This document shows, one piece after another, positions 14,001 to 26,000 of a stretch of DNA of 64,000 bases. Source of the DNA: Sanderia malayensis (Eukaryota > Cnidaria > Scyphozoa > Semaeostomeae > Pelagiidae); the NCBI GenBank assembly GCA_013076295.1, contig RQOL01000618.1, forward strand, positions 1,302,001-1,366,000. The letters run 5' to 3'. The number at the start of each line of letters is the position of its first letter. Positions within the stretch are counted from its first letter, which is position 1. The translations under genes and the position numbers were made by a program. Under the pieces are notes generated by a model that worked only from the letters and a program-made list of their open reading frames with translations, made no database searches and was not told where the DNA came from.

Positions 14001-17000
14001 GAAATAAAGGTGATTTGATGCTATAACTATTCAATCAGAACATCAACGATAACCCATTGTAAATATTTTACAAAATGATAAAAGCCCTGTTAAGATTAAA
14101 CAAAAATTGATAAGCTACCAAGTTGTTCAACTCTTTCAATTTTAGCTTGTTAACTTTGTTTCTTATTTTTCGTCTGTTTTCAAAAACATTGCCTCTATAA
14201 ACCCTCTAAAAGAAATAAACACAGTAATAAAAATGTTGAATTCAAAATGTTAAAGTACAAAGGGTTAGTATATACCCTTAGAATATGCCCTCAGAAGAGG
14301 AAGACTCAATGAGGAACACCACAAGGCATTTATATATTATTATCATATCAATACTCTAATTAGGTACCTTATGTCCATACTTCAAATAAATACGTAAGGT
14401 AAATGCTAAAAAATGATAGCTTGCATATAGTAACTACACTCTCTTTAGTTTTCTTTAGTTAGCAAAAATTAAACAAACTCAATCAAGGGTTATTTGAAGG
14501 ATATCATTGTACCATGTTTGTATGTCAAATGTTGTGTCACCTCTTTACACGTTTTTTTTTTTATAAGAAACCGGTTTATAAGAAACCTAGATCTAGACGC
14601 CTAAAATTTAAGAAACTTTTAGAACTACAAGGAAATATTTAAGAAACATTGGAAATTTCGGAAACACGTTTTTCCCTCACGGATTTATCAAATGTCAACT
14701 ACAATAAGTATGTTTTATGTGCAAAGCATAACATTGTCGGCTCCACATGACGATTTTTCGCATTGACAATTTTTCTTTGTTATGACACTAATATTTTGCC
14801 ACATTCTTCATTTTCACTAGAACCTTGTTCATTAAGTTAAGAAACTTTTAAGAAACTTTTAGAACTAAAATGTGGCCAAAAATTAAGAAACTTTTACTAC
14901 TAGACCTTGAGCCAGGTTTCTTATAAAAAAAAAAACGTGTACATTGTACATCCAAAATAAAAATGTAATACATATCTATAAATCTATGTAATATATGGAA
15001 ATAGAATATAAGTTAAACTAAAAGGTAAAGATATTTTTACCAATGGGTATTTGTATGAACAGGATGGATTGAGGACAAAAGTTTAGCAAAAAATATATTT
15101 ATGCTAACTTAATGAAAAAATTAAAAATAAATAAATATTGCTCAAAATTATCTTAAAAACCTACTATACAATAAACCACGCACAGGTATTAATTACGCTA
15201 TTGTTATCATTAAAATCAAACCAGAAGGCCTACACGTTTTTTTTTTTATAAGAAACCGGTTTATAAGAAACCTAGATCTAGACGCCCTAAAATTTAAGAA
15301 ACTTTTAGAACTACAAGGAAATATCTAAGAAACATTAGAAATTTCGGAAACACGTTTTCCCTCACGGACTTAACTAATGTCAACTACAGTAAGTATGTTT
15401 TATGTGCAAAGCATAACATTGTCGGCTCCACATGACGATTTTTCGCATTGACGATTTTTCTTTGTTATGATACTAATATTTTGCCACATTCACGTTTTTT
15501 TCTTCGTTTTCACTACAACTTTGTTCATTAAGTTAAGAAACTTTTAAGAAACTTTTAGAACTAAAATGTGGCTAAAAATTAAGAAACTTTTACTACTAGG
15601 CCTTGAGCCAGGTTTCTTATAAAAAAAAAAACGTGTATTCACAATGCTTTTGTGAATTCAAAGAAAACGTTTATACCTATCTATAGTTTCAGCAATTTAC
15701 CTTGCGATTAACTTGAGGCTCCATGTCTACTCTCTACAATAGATAATTAAATTCTCAACTGCGACTGACTAACAATCACGCAAAAATTGTAATTGTGTTG
15801 TATCCAACAAATCAATAATAATAAATATGCAAAATATATTTGGTGGAAAAGTATATCATAATATTTCCAACATTTCCCGCCAACTTGGCAAATGAAAACA
15901 GCGGGCTTCATGACCTATAACCTCATTATGATATACTACCTCGTTTACATGTCATGCGTATAGGATAACTTGGTTGGTAAAGGTCTTAAATGAGGAACGA
16001 TTTATAGCTCAATATTGGTAGCAACGCTCCTGTCCTTTCTCTTTCAATTTGGTTAACATGACTATATTGTGACAGTTCTGCTCCCAGACCATTCTCCAGA
16101 AATCCTGCACCGTGCCTTCAAGCGGTGCTTGAGTGCCTATGTAAACATGTCTTTGTCTGTAGCCCTATTGATCAAATGGAATGACTATCATTAAATATAT
16201 TACTACCATTATAATATGGTGAAGAAACAAAAAAAAGCAAAAACCTCAGAATCTAAGCCGCCTAAATGGGACAAGAAGCACTTTCTGATATTCTAGCCTA
16301 ATTGCATTACATAACAACATACTTACGTCTATGAAGCTTGCATTGATATAATCAGACCCTTTGACTCCGTATATGCTTGCAAGTTTAACACGATTTCTGT
16401 TAACTAAAAATGAAAGACACACAGTTTGTAAACATGGTTGAGGCTTTCATGACTATGAGGATTGAGGTTGGGTTCTCCACACTGTTGTATGTATCTTAAT
16501 CTTGAATTAAAAACAACGAAAAATAATTGTTGTGGATAAAAACACTGGAGCACTAGGTATGTAATAACAATAAATACTACAGAATAACAATCCATTACTG
16601 AAAGATAATATACTAATGAATACAATTACTGATAGGAAAAAGGATGAGTTAATGAGAGAATGAAGTCATAGAGTAGAATGCAAAAAATAATGAACAAATA
16701 CTTACATGGAAGAATATTAAGGAATCTATTTTTCTCTTTATTTTCCGGTAGATTTGCAACACTGAACAGCTCTTTCTCTTGGCTGCTCAAACCGGCCTCT
16801 AAGCGCTGCAAAAAAGCGAAGCAACATCAGTAAGAAACTGTGCAGAACTATAAACTTCTATTCATAACCATTTAAAAGATCGCAGCGGTTACTTTGTCTC
16901 AATTCTATAAGATCTACGTTGCCAGTCTGGCTATATTTTAAAGCAGTGTTTATAAGGCATTTTTTAAAAATTCCACAGACACATCTTGGAATATCAATAC

Positions 17001-20000
17001 GACACCTTTCTGGCATCGCCGTGTACTCACAGCGTTGGTCTGTGTTAACGTTGAGCTCCATTTATCCACAAACCCCATAAAAATTGAAATCAAAGTGCAA
17101 TTTACCTTGAACTCTTGTCTCAGATAGGTATCATTAGTGTCAGGGCTGTGCTGGTTCAGGTAGTGGCATTTTTTGGCAATATCTTTGGCATAGACTTCGG
17201 TATTACCACATATAACTGCATCCAGCAATCCGTCGTATATAAAGATGTACTGCGCCTGATGTATGCAGGAAATGCAAAAGTATGGCGCTAGTTAAAGGGA
17301 TTGAAAATCCCTCTGGCCAGGGGCGTCGTGGCCGGGGGGGCAGGGGGGCCATGGCCCACCCTGTGAAAACAAAATCGCTGGATTTTTCGGAAATTGTTCA
17401 GCGTTTGACCCAATTTTCGGAAATTTTTCATGTTTGGCCACCCTAAAACTCAGGTTCCACGACGCCCCTGCCCCTGGCACAATTAAATAATCGCCTAATC
17501 TACAATGTACCTTGGATTAATCTAGGGGTGTGACAGTATTGAAAAGGGCCGTACCTCTGTTTGCACCATGAAATTTCTCTGCTTCCGAATATGTGAAATA
17601 AACCAGTAAACATCGACAATACTCTCGTCTCGAATCTGATTCAACATGGCGTCGATCACGATCAGCGTCCCAGTCCTTCCAACACCAGCACTGAAATTAA
17701 AGATTTCAGAGTACTTCGTAACGGCATAACCTCAACATAACAACCCCTCCCCCTTTAATCATGCTACCAGCCCAATGGGACCGTTATACAGTGACAAACC
17801 TCCCCATAACAGGGAGCCAATGGGGTCCACGAATTTGCCCGTTGTAGAGAGGTTGCTCTTACACAGATATGACGAATTTCGAAAACTTGTAGGAAAATTA
17901 TCTGAAAGTTGGTCAGGAAAGTTGGTTGGGGGAACAAGGTTAAAAAGAGAAGCAAGTCCCCTTACCTGCAGTGGACGACAATTGGCCCCGGTTTGGGGGG
18001 CACAGAATCCATGACATTCTTGGTAAAAGTAACCATTGACGTAGGGTACTCAGGGACACCGTGGTCCGGCCATCCAAGATAATGGTATTGTTTAACCTCT
18101 TGACCTGGCTGATCCACATCGTATACCTAAATAAACAGAACAAATAAAAATAAATGATAATTTATTATAAGCTGAGCAATGCTATGTTCATTTGGGGGGG
18201 GGGGGCTATCGTTCTAACCGATTCAATAGATTGATCATCGGGCCCACTACAGTCAAAGCTGTCTAATTCTAACACAATGAGGAAGCATAAAAATGTTCGA
18301 ATTATAAAGGTTTGTTTTATAAGAATTGGTTCATTAGTGATCCTTGAAGGGACAAAAAATTTCGTTCGAATTAGATAGAGTTCGAATTAAACGAGTTCGA
18401 ACAATGCAGATTTGACTGAATTTGGCTTGGATATACTTCTTGGAAGGTTTCATGTGCCAATAGCCAATAGGTTAATCGGATGAACACACTTGACTGTGGC
18501 AAACTTAATCATCCCAATAAAATCGATAGATGAGCCGTTTGTAACGAAATTCTCATAAGTTAGCCTGTTCTAATAAATAGAACGTTAACCTCCTGGAATA
18601 CACCTCGTCGTACAGCATGTGAATGGAGTTGTTCGCCTCTACAGGGGGTTCATACAGGTCGTGCAACTTCAATTCCATTAGCAATGAACATCAGGCTGTG
18701 TATGAGGCATGGAATGTAAGAATTGCAATGCACACGTACCGTGTTGACGCTAAACGTACGGACAACGTAATCACTCAACTCCGTGGAATCGACATGAGTG
18801 ACAACAATATCACCGTACTCATTGCTATCATGGTCTGGCCAATACTGTTCACATTTCACCTGACGGCAAAAAAGTGCCACTGATTAGTAATCAATAACAA
18901 AGTTTAATGGAGCAGGCTGTTGGCTCAAGAGGTACTGTCAGATGCGGAGGGAGACAGGGCTGATTCAAAACGAGGCTTACCCGGTTACACTCGATCATTC
19001 TCGTTAGCATGATGATCACGTGACATTTTTGCTCGTAGATCATTCGCCAGAAATCATCCACAGTCTCCGGAAGTGGTCCTAAAAACAAATGCATAAATTA
19101 GGCCCCGTTCACACGATGCCGGATTCATTTCGTTTCGGATTCCATAGGCAATCCGATACGAAATTTTCTCCTGTTCACACGATGCCGGATTCACTTTCGT
19201 TTTCTGTTCACACGACTACGCTCCGCTCCGCGCGCCCCACAGGCCCACATCAATGCCTATTGTTAAAACAATTGCCACGTGAAATAGAGGTTCTGGAGCA
19301 CAAAGCGTATCGGATTGATGCGTTCACACGAGCCCAAAAGCTATCCGATATGAAAAGCGATCCGAAACGTTTCACCTTCAGAGCGGAGTGATTTGACTCC
19401 GGAAAAACGATCCGAAACGTTTCGGATTGGCATGGTGTCGTGTGAACAGAAAGGCTATCCGATATGAAAAGCGATCCGAAACGATTTGAATCCGGCATCG
19501 TGTGAACGGGGCCTAAATCTACTTCGTGAAAAATATATTTTGTTTGTACTTTGATGATGCAGTGTACAATTTGATGATACGGTGAAATAAAGGTAGCTAG
19601 ATTAAAGTGAACCAAATTAAAGCTGGATTTAGCTCAATGAAGATATACCTTGCGTAGCTATGAATTTTCTTGGATGCTTGTATCCCTGTTGAAAAACGAA
19701 AGACTTAAAAATACTGAATATTATCAGAAATAATAGGAAAATGCGAGTCTTGCTAGGCAAAGGGCTTGAGCTAAAAGATGAGTCAAATGTCCTTATACTC
19801 ACGTCTACAAAATTTGCATTGATATACGTTGAACCTTCTTGGTTACTGATTTCGTCTAGTACAACTCTTGTATGATCGTCTACAAAGATATAAAAACAAA
19901 ACATAATTGATAGTACAAAAAATGATACCATGATCGCAAGCAAGACGTGTGAATGTATTTGCTGCAATATGCGATTATGAATAAGAGTAACAATAGTTAT

Positions 20001-23000
20001 GGTAGAAATCAGAGTCACAATAATGGTTGAAATAAAACCGACGATGGAAAATATATTGGTACATTTCAACCTGATATATCCTCCAGGATGATACCACTGC
20101 TCAAAACAATAGAAGAAACAATAGTCTATTGTTTTTGAGCAATAGAAGAAACAATAGCCTATTGTTTTTAACAATAAGCTGCACAACTGTTCTATCCGCA
20201 CTGTTTCTTGGAGGACCAGAGATCCAACAATCTATTTACCAAACCGTCTCCTTATAACTGAATGTATGTACGATTACTAGCTGAGAGATCTTGTAATATC
20301 ACTTACATGCCACAACGTTGCTGTATCTGTTTTTATGCTGGTTGCATGCTTGCTGGCTATGTTCCCAAGTCAAATGTGCTGTGGCAGGCTTTATGGACTG
20401 AAAGTAGAATCAATGTACAGTTATTTTCCTGAGTCAATCGAAAACAATAGCAAAGAAGACAGCCATGAAACCTGAAATAATTTCCAGAAATTCCAAACCA
20501 AGGTTTAATCTTGATATAAAACTAATTTTTTAGCAATGTAGAAGCATTGACAATGGTATAAAGATGCTTCAACAACGTTTCATGGTATCATTGACGTAAC
20601 AGAAATACAGAGCGAGGCTGAATGACATAATACAAACCTCGTATTCAGTAAAGAATCCATGGTCACTGTTCGTATGATTATGATCGATATATTGTTTCAA
20701 GTTACTGATGTGAACCGGTCGACTTTTGACTGTGCCACCGTTCAACTCGATTTCGTCAAATGTTTCGTTGACTTCTTCGTACTTGGGTCGACTTCATGAA
20801 AGAAAGAAGCTCTCGATTAACTGTAACGCTAATTCTCAATCTCACTGCAACGAGTCTCACTGCAACATACTTGCAACGTATGAAATTCGTTGCGCATTAC
20901 ATAGAATACACGAACAAGCATACCTTCTGCAAAGTAGCACTATTGTTACCAGCAATGCAACCACGGCAATAAACCCAACAGAACCACCAATAATTGGAAT
21001 CCATGGAACACCGCTCGCTGCTTTATCTAAACAATATCAATAAGCATATTTACTACATCAAAATAGATCATCATTGTCTTACAGGGCAAGCAGGGGCAGC
21101 GCTACGGGAGGGGGCCCCCGGCGGCCCTTTAGAGATAGGAATGAGCTTACTCGGCAAAATTGGCACTTTCCACTGATTACTTGGCAAACCTGGTACTGGT
21201 CAGCATAAATTAAAAAATCAATGGTTATGAGTGTACTTTTAATTGGCAAACAGGCAACATACACCCCCCAAAGGTTTGATTCAAGCGCCGCCCCTGCTCA
21301 CAGGTTCCCTTTGATTCAAGAGTTTTAGACCTTGATACCAATTGAAGTGCTCAGCAAAGATCAGCAAAAGCTACATCGTTAAGAACGTATAGACTTAGCT
21401 ATATGGAGTCTAAATAGATCCTAGTTAGTCATAACGCTTTATAGTGTTCTCTTCAAACAAAAGCCAAGTGGAACAACTATATATAAAACAACTATATATA
21501 AATGGATACCTGAGGTTTTGGCCTTCAGAGTACCAGTCTTTCCTCGTACAGAGCTGACAGCAAAAACCTGCAAAGAATTCAATAGTTAATGAGCATTTAA
21601 AAGAGCATACAGTCAAAGCTCGATTAGTCCACTATAATTTAATGCAAATTCCTCAATGTGCCAAACATCATTCCTCCTTTAATTTTGACTTAATTTTCAC
21701 TTAGTTTTCATTTGACTTAATTTTCATATGCATGCCTTATGTTTCACCCTCGATAAGTCGAACTTAGCTAACGTTCTCTTGGATGTTCAACATTATCAAT
21801 AATATCAATAGTATCAATAGTATCAATAACATCAATAGCAAACTTCATCATCAACAAGATTCAAAACTAGATATCACCTCTATGATTGTTTCTGTGTTGC
21901 TTTTCAAATTCCTGCATACGCCTTGGTAGCTGGCAGTAACTGAGTTGCCCGCACTGATATTCACATGGTACTTTAACACGCCATCCTCTTCATAACACTG
22001 CATTACGTAATGTTTGATATGACCACGAGGCTCAGCGGGTGTTTTCCATGAAATCGAGATTGTCGAGCTCGATGTGGAAACGACTTTCATGTCAGCTGGT
22101 GAGCTCGAAGCTAAAAAGAAAGAAAGCCATACATGCCGTAATGCTTCGATTAAACGCCGTCTTATTTTAAACGCCCCCTCGAATAGACCCCCCTAAAATA
22201 TAAAAAGTTTCATAAACGCCCCGGGCGTTTAATCTAAGCATTACAGTATAGCAATAGTAGTGGCAGTGGTGTAGCTGGCTTTGACTGGTCCTAGCATTGC
22301 TGGGTATACGATTGCCTTGCTTGGGTATAAGAGCAGCTTTATAAATTGAGTTTGCGTTAAGTGCATTGCTAGTGCAGCTCTGATGATGTTAATGCTGTCT
22401 CTTATCGTAACAAACTGTAACCTCTCTGGGTGGATTTCTGCATATATTGATTCTACCAGTTCCAAATGATTTTTGCAGTATTAGGATAAGTATCAATAAT
22501 AGTAGTAGTACCTGCTTCTTGTGTTGTCATTTGTATGCTGTCAGTAAACAGACCCCAGCCATTGACAGTGCGCTCTCTGACCCTGAAACTGTAAACAGTG
22601 TATGGCTCGAGTTTAGATACCACGTGCTTTCGTGTCATACCCAATGCTTGCTGTTGTACTGCAATAACGATGCTGTGTTCATTGCCGCTGACAGCAGTCT
22701 GTCTTTTGCGACGTATCTGGGTATTAGACAGTTGCTTCCACCTGATTTCGATTGTTGTTATAATACCGTTCTGTTGTGCCGGTATGATCCAAACAAGCTG
22801 GATGGAGTTGCTGCTCAATGCAGTTGCTTGCAAGTGACGTGGAGCTGAAGGAACTGAAACGAACGGGAAGAAAAACTTTAGCGAAAAACAAAAATATGTG
22901 CTAATTTTACAAAGAAACGTAGAATAAAAGCATACAGATATTTTCTTTAGCAGAGCGCGTGCAATGTTAGTTTTATTTAATTTATTTTTAATTATGCTTT

Positions 23001-26000
23001 TTCACTGTTTATTCGGAATTTTATTTGTGACTTAAATGAAAAATAAAATAGACAATAATCGAAAAAGTAAAATTAAAATAAAACATTTTTGCGCTTATAT
23101 ACACTTGGATTCCCACCCTTAGAAGCACCCTAGACTCTTGGGTATTGCACTACCATGAGCTCTAGCGAGTACATATTAGATGAAGTCTAACTCTCGAGCA
23201 TCATGGCGGAGCCACTGAAATCCATTGAAAGTTTTGTTTGCCCGAAAGCTGACCTCTCACCACCAGCCGTCCAACATGAAGTACTACCACCACAACATGC
23301 TGACCAGACAATGTGGCTGGTGCGGCTGTGGTACTATAATTCTATAATTCCAATAATTGTTTTGTATATATAATTTATAATTATTCGAAATTGCATTGCA
23401 ATATTAATACTATATTTATCTGGTTACCATCATTATACCTGATGATGGATATACTATCCGAAATATATTGTTAAAAAGAACATTGCAAGAATCATTGTTG
23501 GTTACACAATTAATCATTAAAATGAAATCAATGATAACATACAAGCATTATGGTATAAAAACGTGAAAAAATTAGGACCAAGAAATAAAAGAAATAAAAA
23601 CATCAGAACAAAGCAACAGAACACAGCAAATCTACGTCTAATTTAATGGCTGCCAATCTGGCCCATTTCATAATAATGGAAGCAAAGACCCAGCGTTCAT
23701 CATTTTTCAAACATTCCTCTCGCTTCACCCTGTCCAATTAGGCTGTCAAGCTCAAGTTTGGTTTTCTCTTCGATCTTTCGAACGTCCTCCAAAGTAAGGC
23801 CATGCCATTTATCCATCCAGCAGAAGAGTTGCCTATGAAAAATTGAAAGCAACCTTCGGACGAACCTCATGATCATACTTTGCACCTTAGACTGCAGACC
23901 CATCCATTTGAACTCAACTTTGTATAGCTTGTAGGCACACATATACGGCTCACATGTGGAGTACCAGTCAGCTCCTTTAATGGGTCCACGTCCCGTCTTC
24001 TTAGATTTAAATACTGATGGATCCTCTTCAATCTTATAATCAGAAGTTGAAACTGGATCATTGATGATATCAATAAAATCACACTTTCTAACACTCAATT
24101 CACTCGGTGTTAAAGTGTGATACTTATTTCCCAGATCATCCTTCGAAACACGGTCCGGCTTGTACCACGTCTGTATGTCAATCTTGAAGGCATCTTTCAT
24201 GTATGGATTGGTGTAAAGGGTTCTACAGTAAGGGTAAGCATTCCACGATTCCTCCCTTACTTCCACCAAGCCAGTGGGAGATAACAGGCTTATCATAGAA
24301 GGGAGTTTTGTCTTCAAATGCAGCATCTTGTGAGTATACTGTCCAGATCCGCCATTTAGTGGGTCGTTCTCATAAGGCCTGTTCGCGATAATTTTTACGC
24401 CCTCTCCACCGCCTGTCTCATTTTTACTCGCCTCAGCAACTGAGTAAAGTTGAGCTATGCGATACTCATCAACGCTTATCGGTAAAGGTATGCGATATTC
24501 TTGAACAACAGCCATCTTCCTTTACTTCAAGCGGGTGAAGTTTGCGTAGAAGAAACGTTCCGTTCAAAATCAGACAGAATGGAATGTCAAGCAACGCCTC
24601 GCAATTTATACATACGCAACGTGTGAAGCAAAAAACTATCGTATTGTTCTGAAGCAATAGACAATCATTAAGTCTGATATTGCGGCATGAATACGATCAG
24701 GGGGTCTTGGTTACAGGGTTCCCACATCACAACAAAACTTGGAGAAACAAAAAGCAACGAGAAACAAAACAACGCAAAGATGGCAGAACGGCAGAAACAC
24801 GCGGTATTTAGTGATAATGAGCACCTCAGGGAAATATGAACTCTAAAAAGCAAATGGTTAGCTTAATAAAGGAAGACAAGTAAAAGCCTATAAAGATAGA
24901 AAACAATGGAAACAAATAATGAAAAATGAAAATTGTCAGAAAATAAATAATAAAAAACACAAACCTCCTTTGGCTGTGGAGAATTGCACCGTAGCTTGCT
25001 CTCCAGGGCCAGCTTTAGTTAAGCCACTGACCTTCATATTGTAATATGTGCTAGGCTGCAGCATGTTAATTTTTATCTGCGACTGAGTTGATAAGACTGT
25101 TCGGTTGAACACAACCACTCCTTGATTATCACTCACCACAACGAGGTAGCCAATCAAGTTCCCATTCACGTCTTCCTTCGCCAAAGAGCTCCAATTAACA
25201 GCGACAGACGAATTGCTGATAATGGATACTAAAACGTTCCTTGGAGCCAGAGCTGAAAATAAAAACAATGCCGAATTCATTGATAAGAAAATTAAGAAAC
25301 TAAGAAATACAAGAAATTAGCATTGAAAATAACTTTCTTGGACTGCAAGCGCTTAGTCAAGGGAATAAGAAAACGTGGTTCAACATAACAGAGGGAAAGG
25401 GAATGAGTGAAAATTATGTTTATCTGTGCAGATTGTTATCACAGATGAGCAAATGCGCTTATCCTAGAAGATCACGGTAGAAGGATATATCTTCTTGCAA
25501 TATCAAGACCCACAAAGGCTGTTAATTCTTCGCATTAGATTCAAAATTTATTGTTGTTCTTTGATGACGTTAAATGACAAATTATCAATAAACAACACAG
25601 TAGAGGAAACAAACAACAATGGTACCTCCTTCCTTGGTTGTTGTTGTTGTTGAGACAACAATACTCCACAGGCCAGGTCCAGTCCGCTCCCGGACACTGA
25701 CATTATAAACTGTGTTCATTTTAAGGTTTTCAATAACGATGGATCTCATTGGCTGTGCTACGGCATCGATGGTCATGTTGAAGTCGTTTGCAAAGCCGAA
25801 TTGCTGGCTGTGGCGACATTTGATTTCATACTGCTGTACGATTCCGTTCAATTCGACTGGCGCTTTCCACCTCACTTCAATCGATGTCAAAGATTTTCCG
25901 ACTGCATTCAAACTACGAGGGACTGACGGAGCTGAAACAGGTGGAGACGATAATACAGTAAATCCTTGATTAAAAGTGCACAAGACACACATAGAACTAG

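Larger units (their letters stand above)
11580..15724 (-). pseudogene. Second gene of the KDZ element: PHD-like cysteine-cluster protein, 10 exons, frameshifted
   Basis: Exons: 15701-15724, 14119-14205, 13876-13966, 13594-13730, 13110-13211, 12776-12964, 12557-12690, 12214-12427, 11814-11939, 11580-11681. Exon phases link cleanly except that exons 4 and 8 are each off by one base. Visible pieces: basic N-terminus ([20 protein letters not shown]), [17 protein letters not shown], an acidic linker, a zinc-finger-like [14 protein letters not shown] then WKCG, and a C-terminus [20 protein letters not shown] then [10 protein letters not shown]. CxxC-x-x-WFH-x-x-C resembles a PHD finger, but the first half of that finger is in another frame. 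Its place inside the element suggests an accessory gene of the transposon. Function unknown. The exon structure is well supported, the identity is not. Confidence 0.65.
3660..16009. mobile_element. KDZ-type DNA transposon, 12,350 bp, inserted in a receptor exon
   Basis: Bounded by an 8-bp duplication and by inverted repeats that agree at 35 of 43 positions. It holds a KDZ-family transposase gene on + and a second multi-exon gene on -, converging on a 3.8-kb middle region. Known Zisupton-type relatives make 8-bp duplications, which fits. Younger repeats are nested inside: a TIR element at 9760-10173 and two TA-flanked MITEs at 14548-14939 and 15233-15635. Both genes carry lesions, so this copy is probably not autonomous now. 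Confidence 0.88.
17106..20791 (-). other. RPTP juxtamembrane segment and PTP domain D1, exons 12-20
   Basis: Exons: 20638-20791, 20307-20397, 19803-19879, 19649-19685, 18981-19078, 18740-18859, 17966-18126, 17555-17690, 17106-17255. The PTP signatures appear in order: [18 protein letters not shown] (phosphotyrosine loop), [34 protein letters not shown], the WPD loop [20 protein letters not shown] across exons 18/19, and the Q-loop RNFMVQTE. All catalytic residues (WPD Asp, Cys, Arg, Gln) are present, so D1 should be active. A MITE (19099-19515) and several other repeats sit in the introns without touching exons. Confidence 0.93.

Noticed and set aside
3652..16017. The KDZ element as a spliceable new intron of the receptor
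   Set aside because: The acceptor-like AG nearest the left junction (minus strand) would need a phase-2 donor near the right junction, and none exists; other AGs are followed by an in-frame TAA. RNA evidence could overturn this.
19089..19615. Open frames of 100 and 121 codons
   Set aside because: They are translations of the GTTCACACGATGCC inverted-repeat element.
19629..20201. 190-codon minus-strand frame
   Set aside because: It runs through two genuine receptor exons (19649-19685, 19803-19879) and the introns around them. The hydrophobic parts are intronic.
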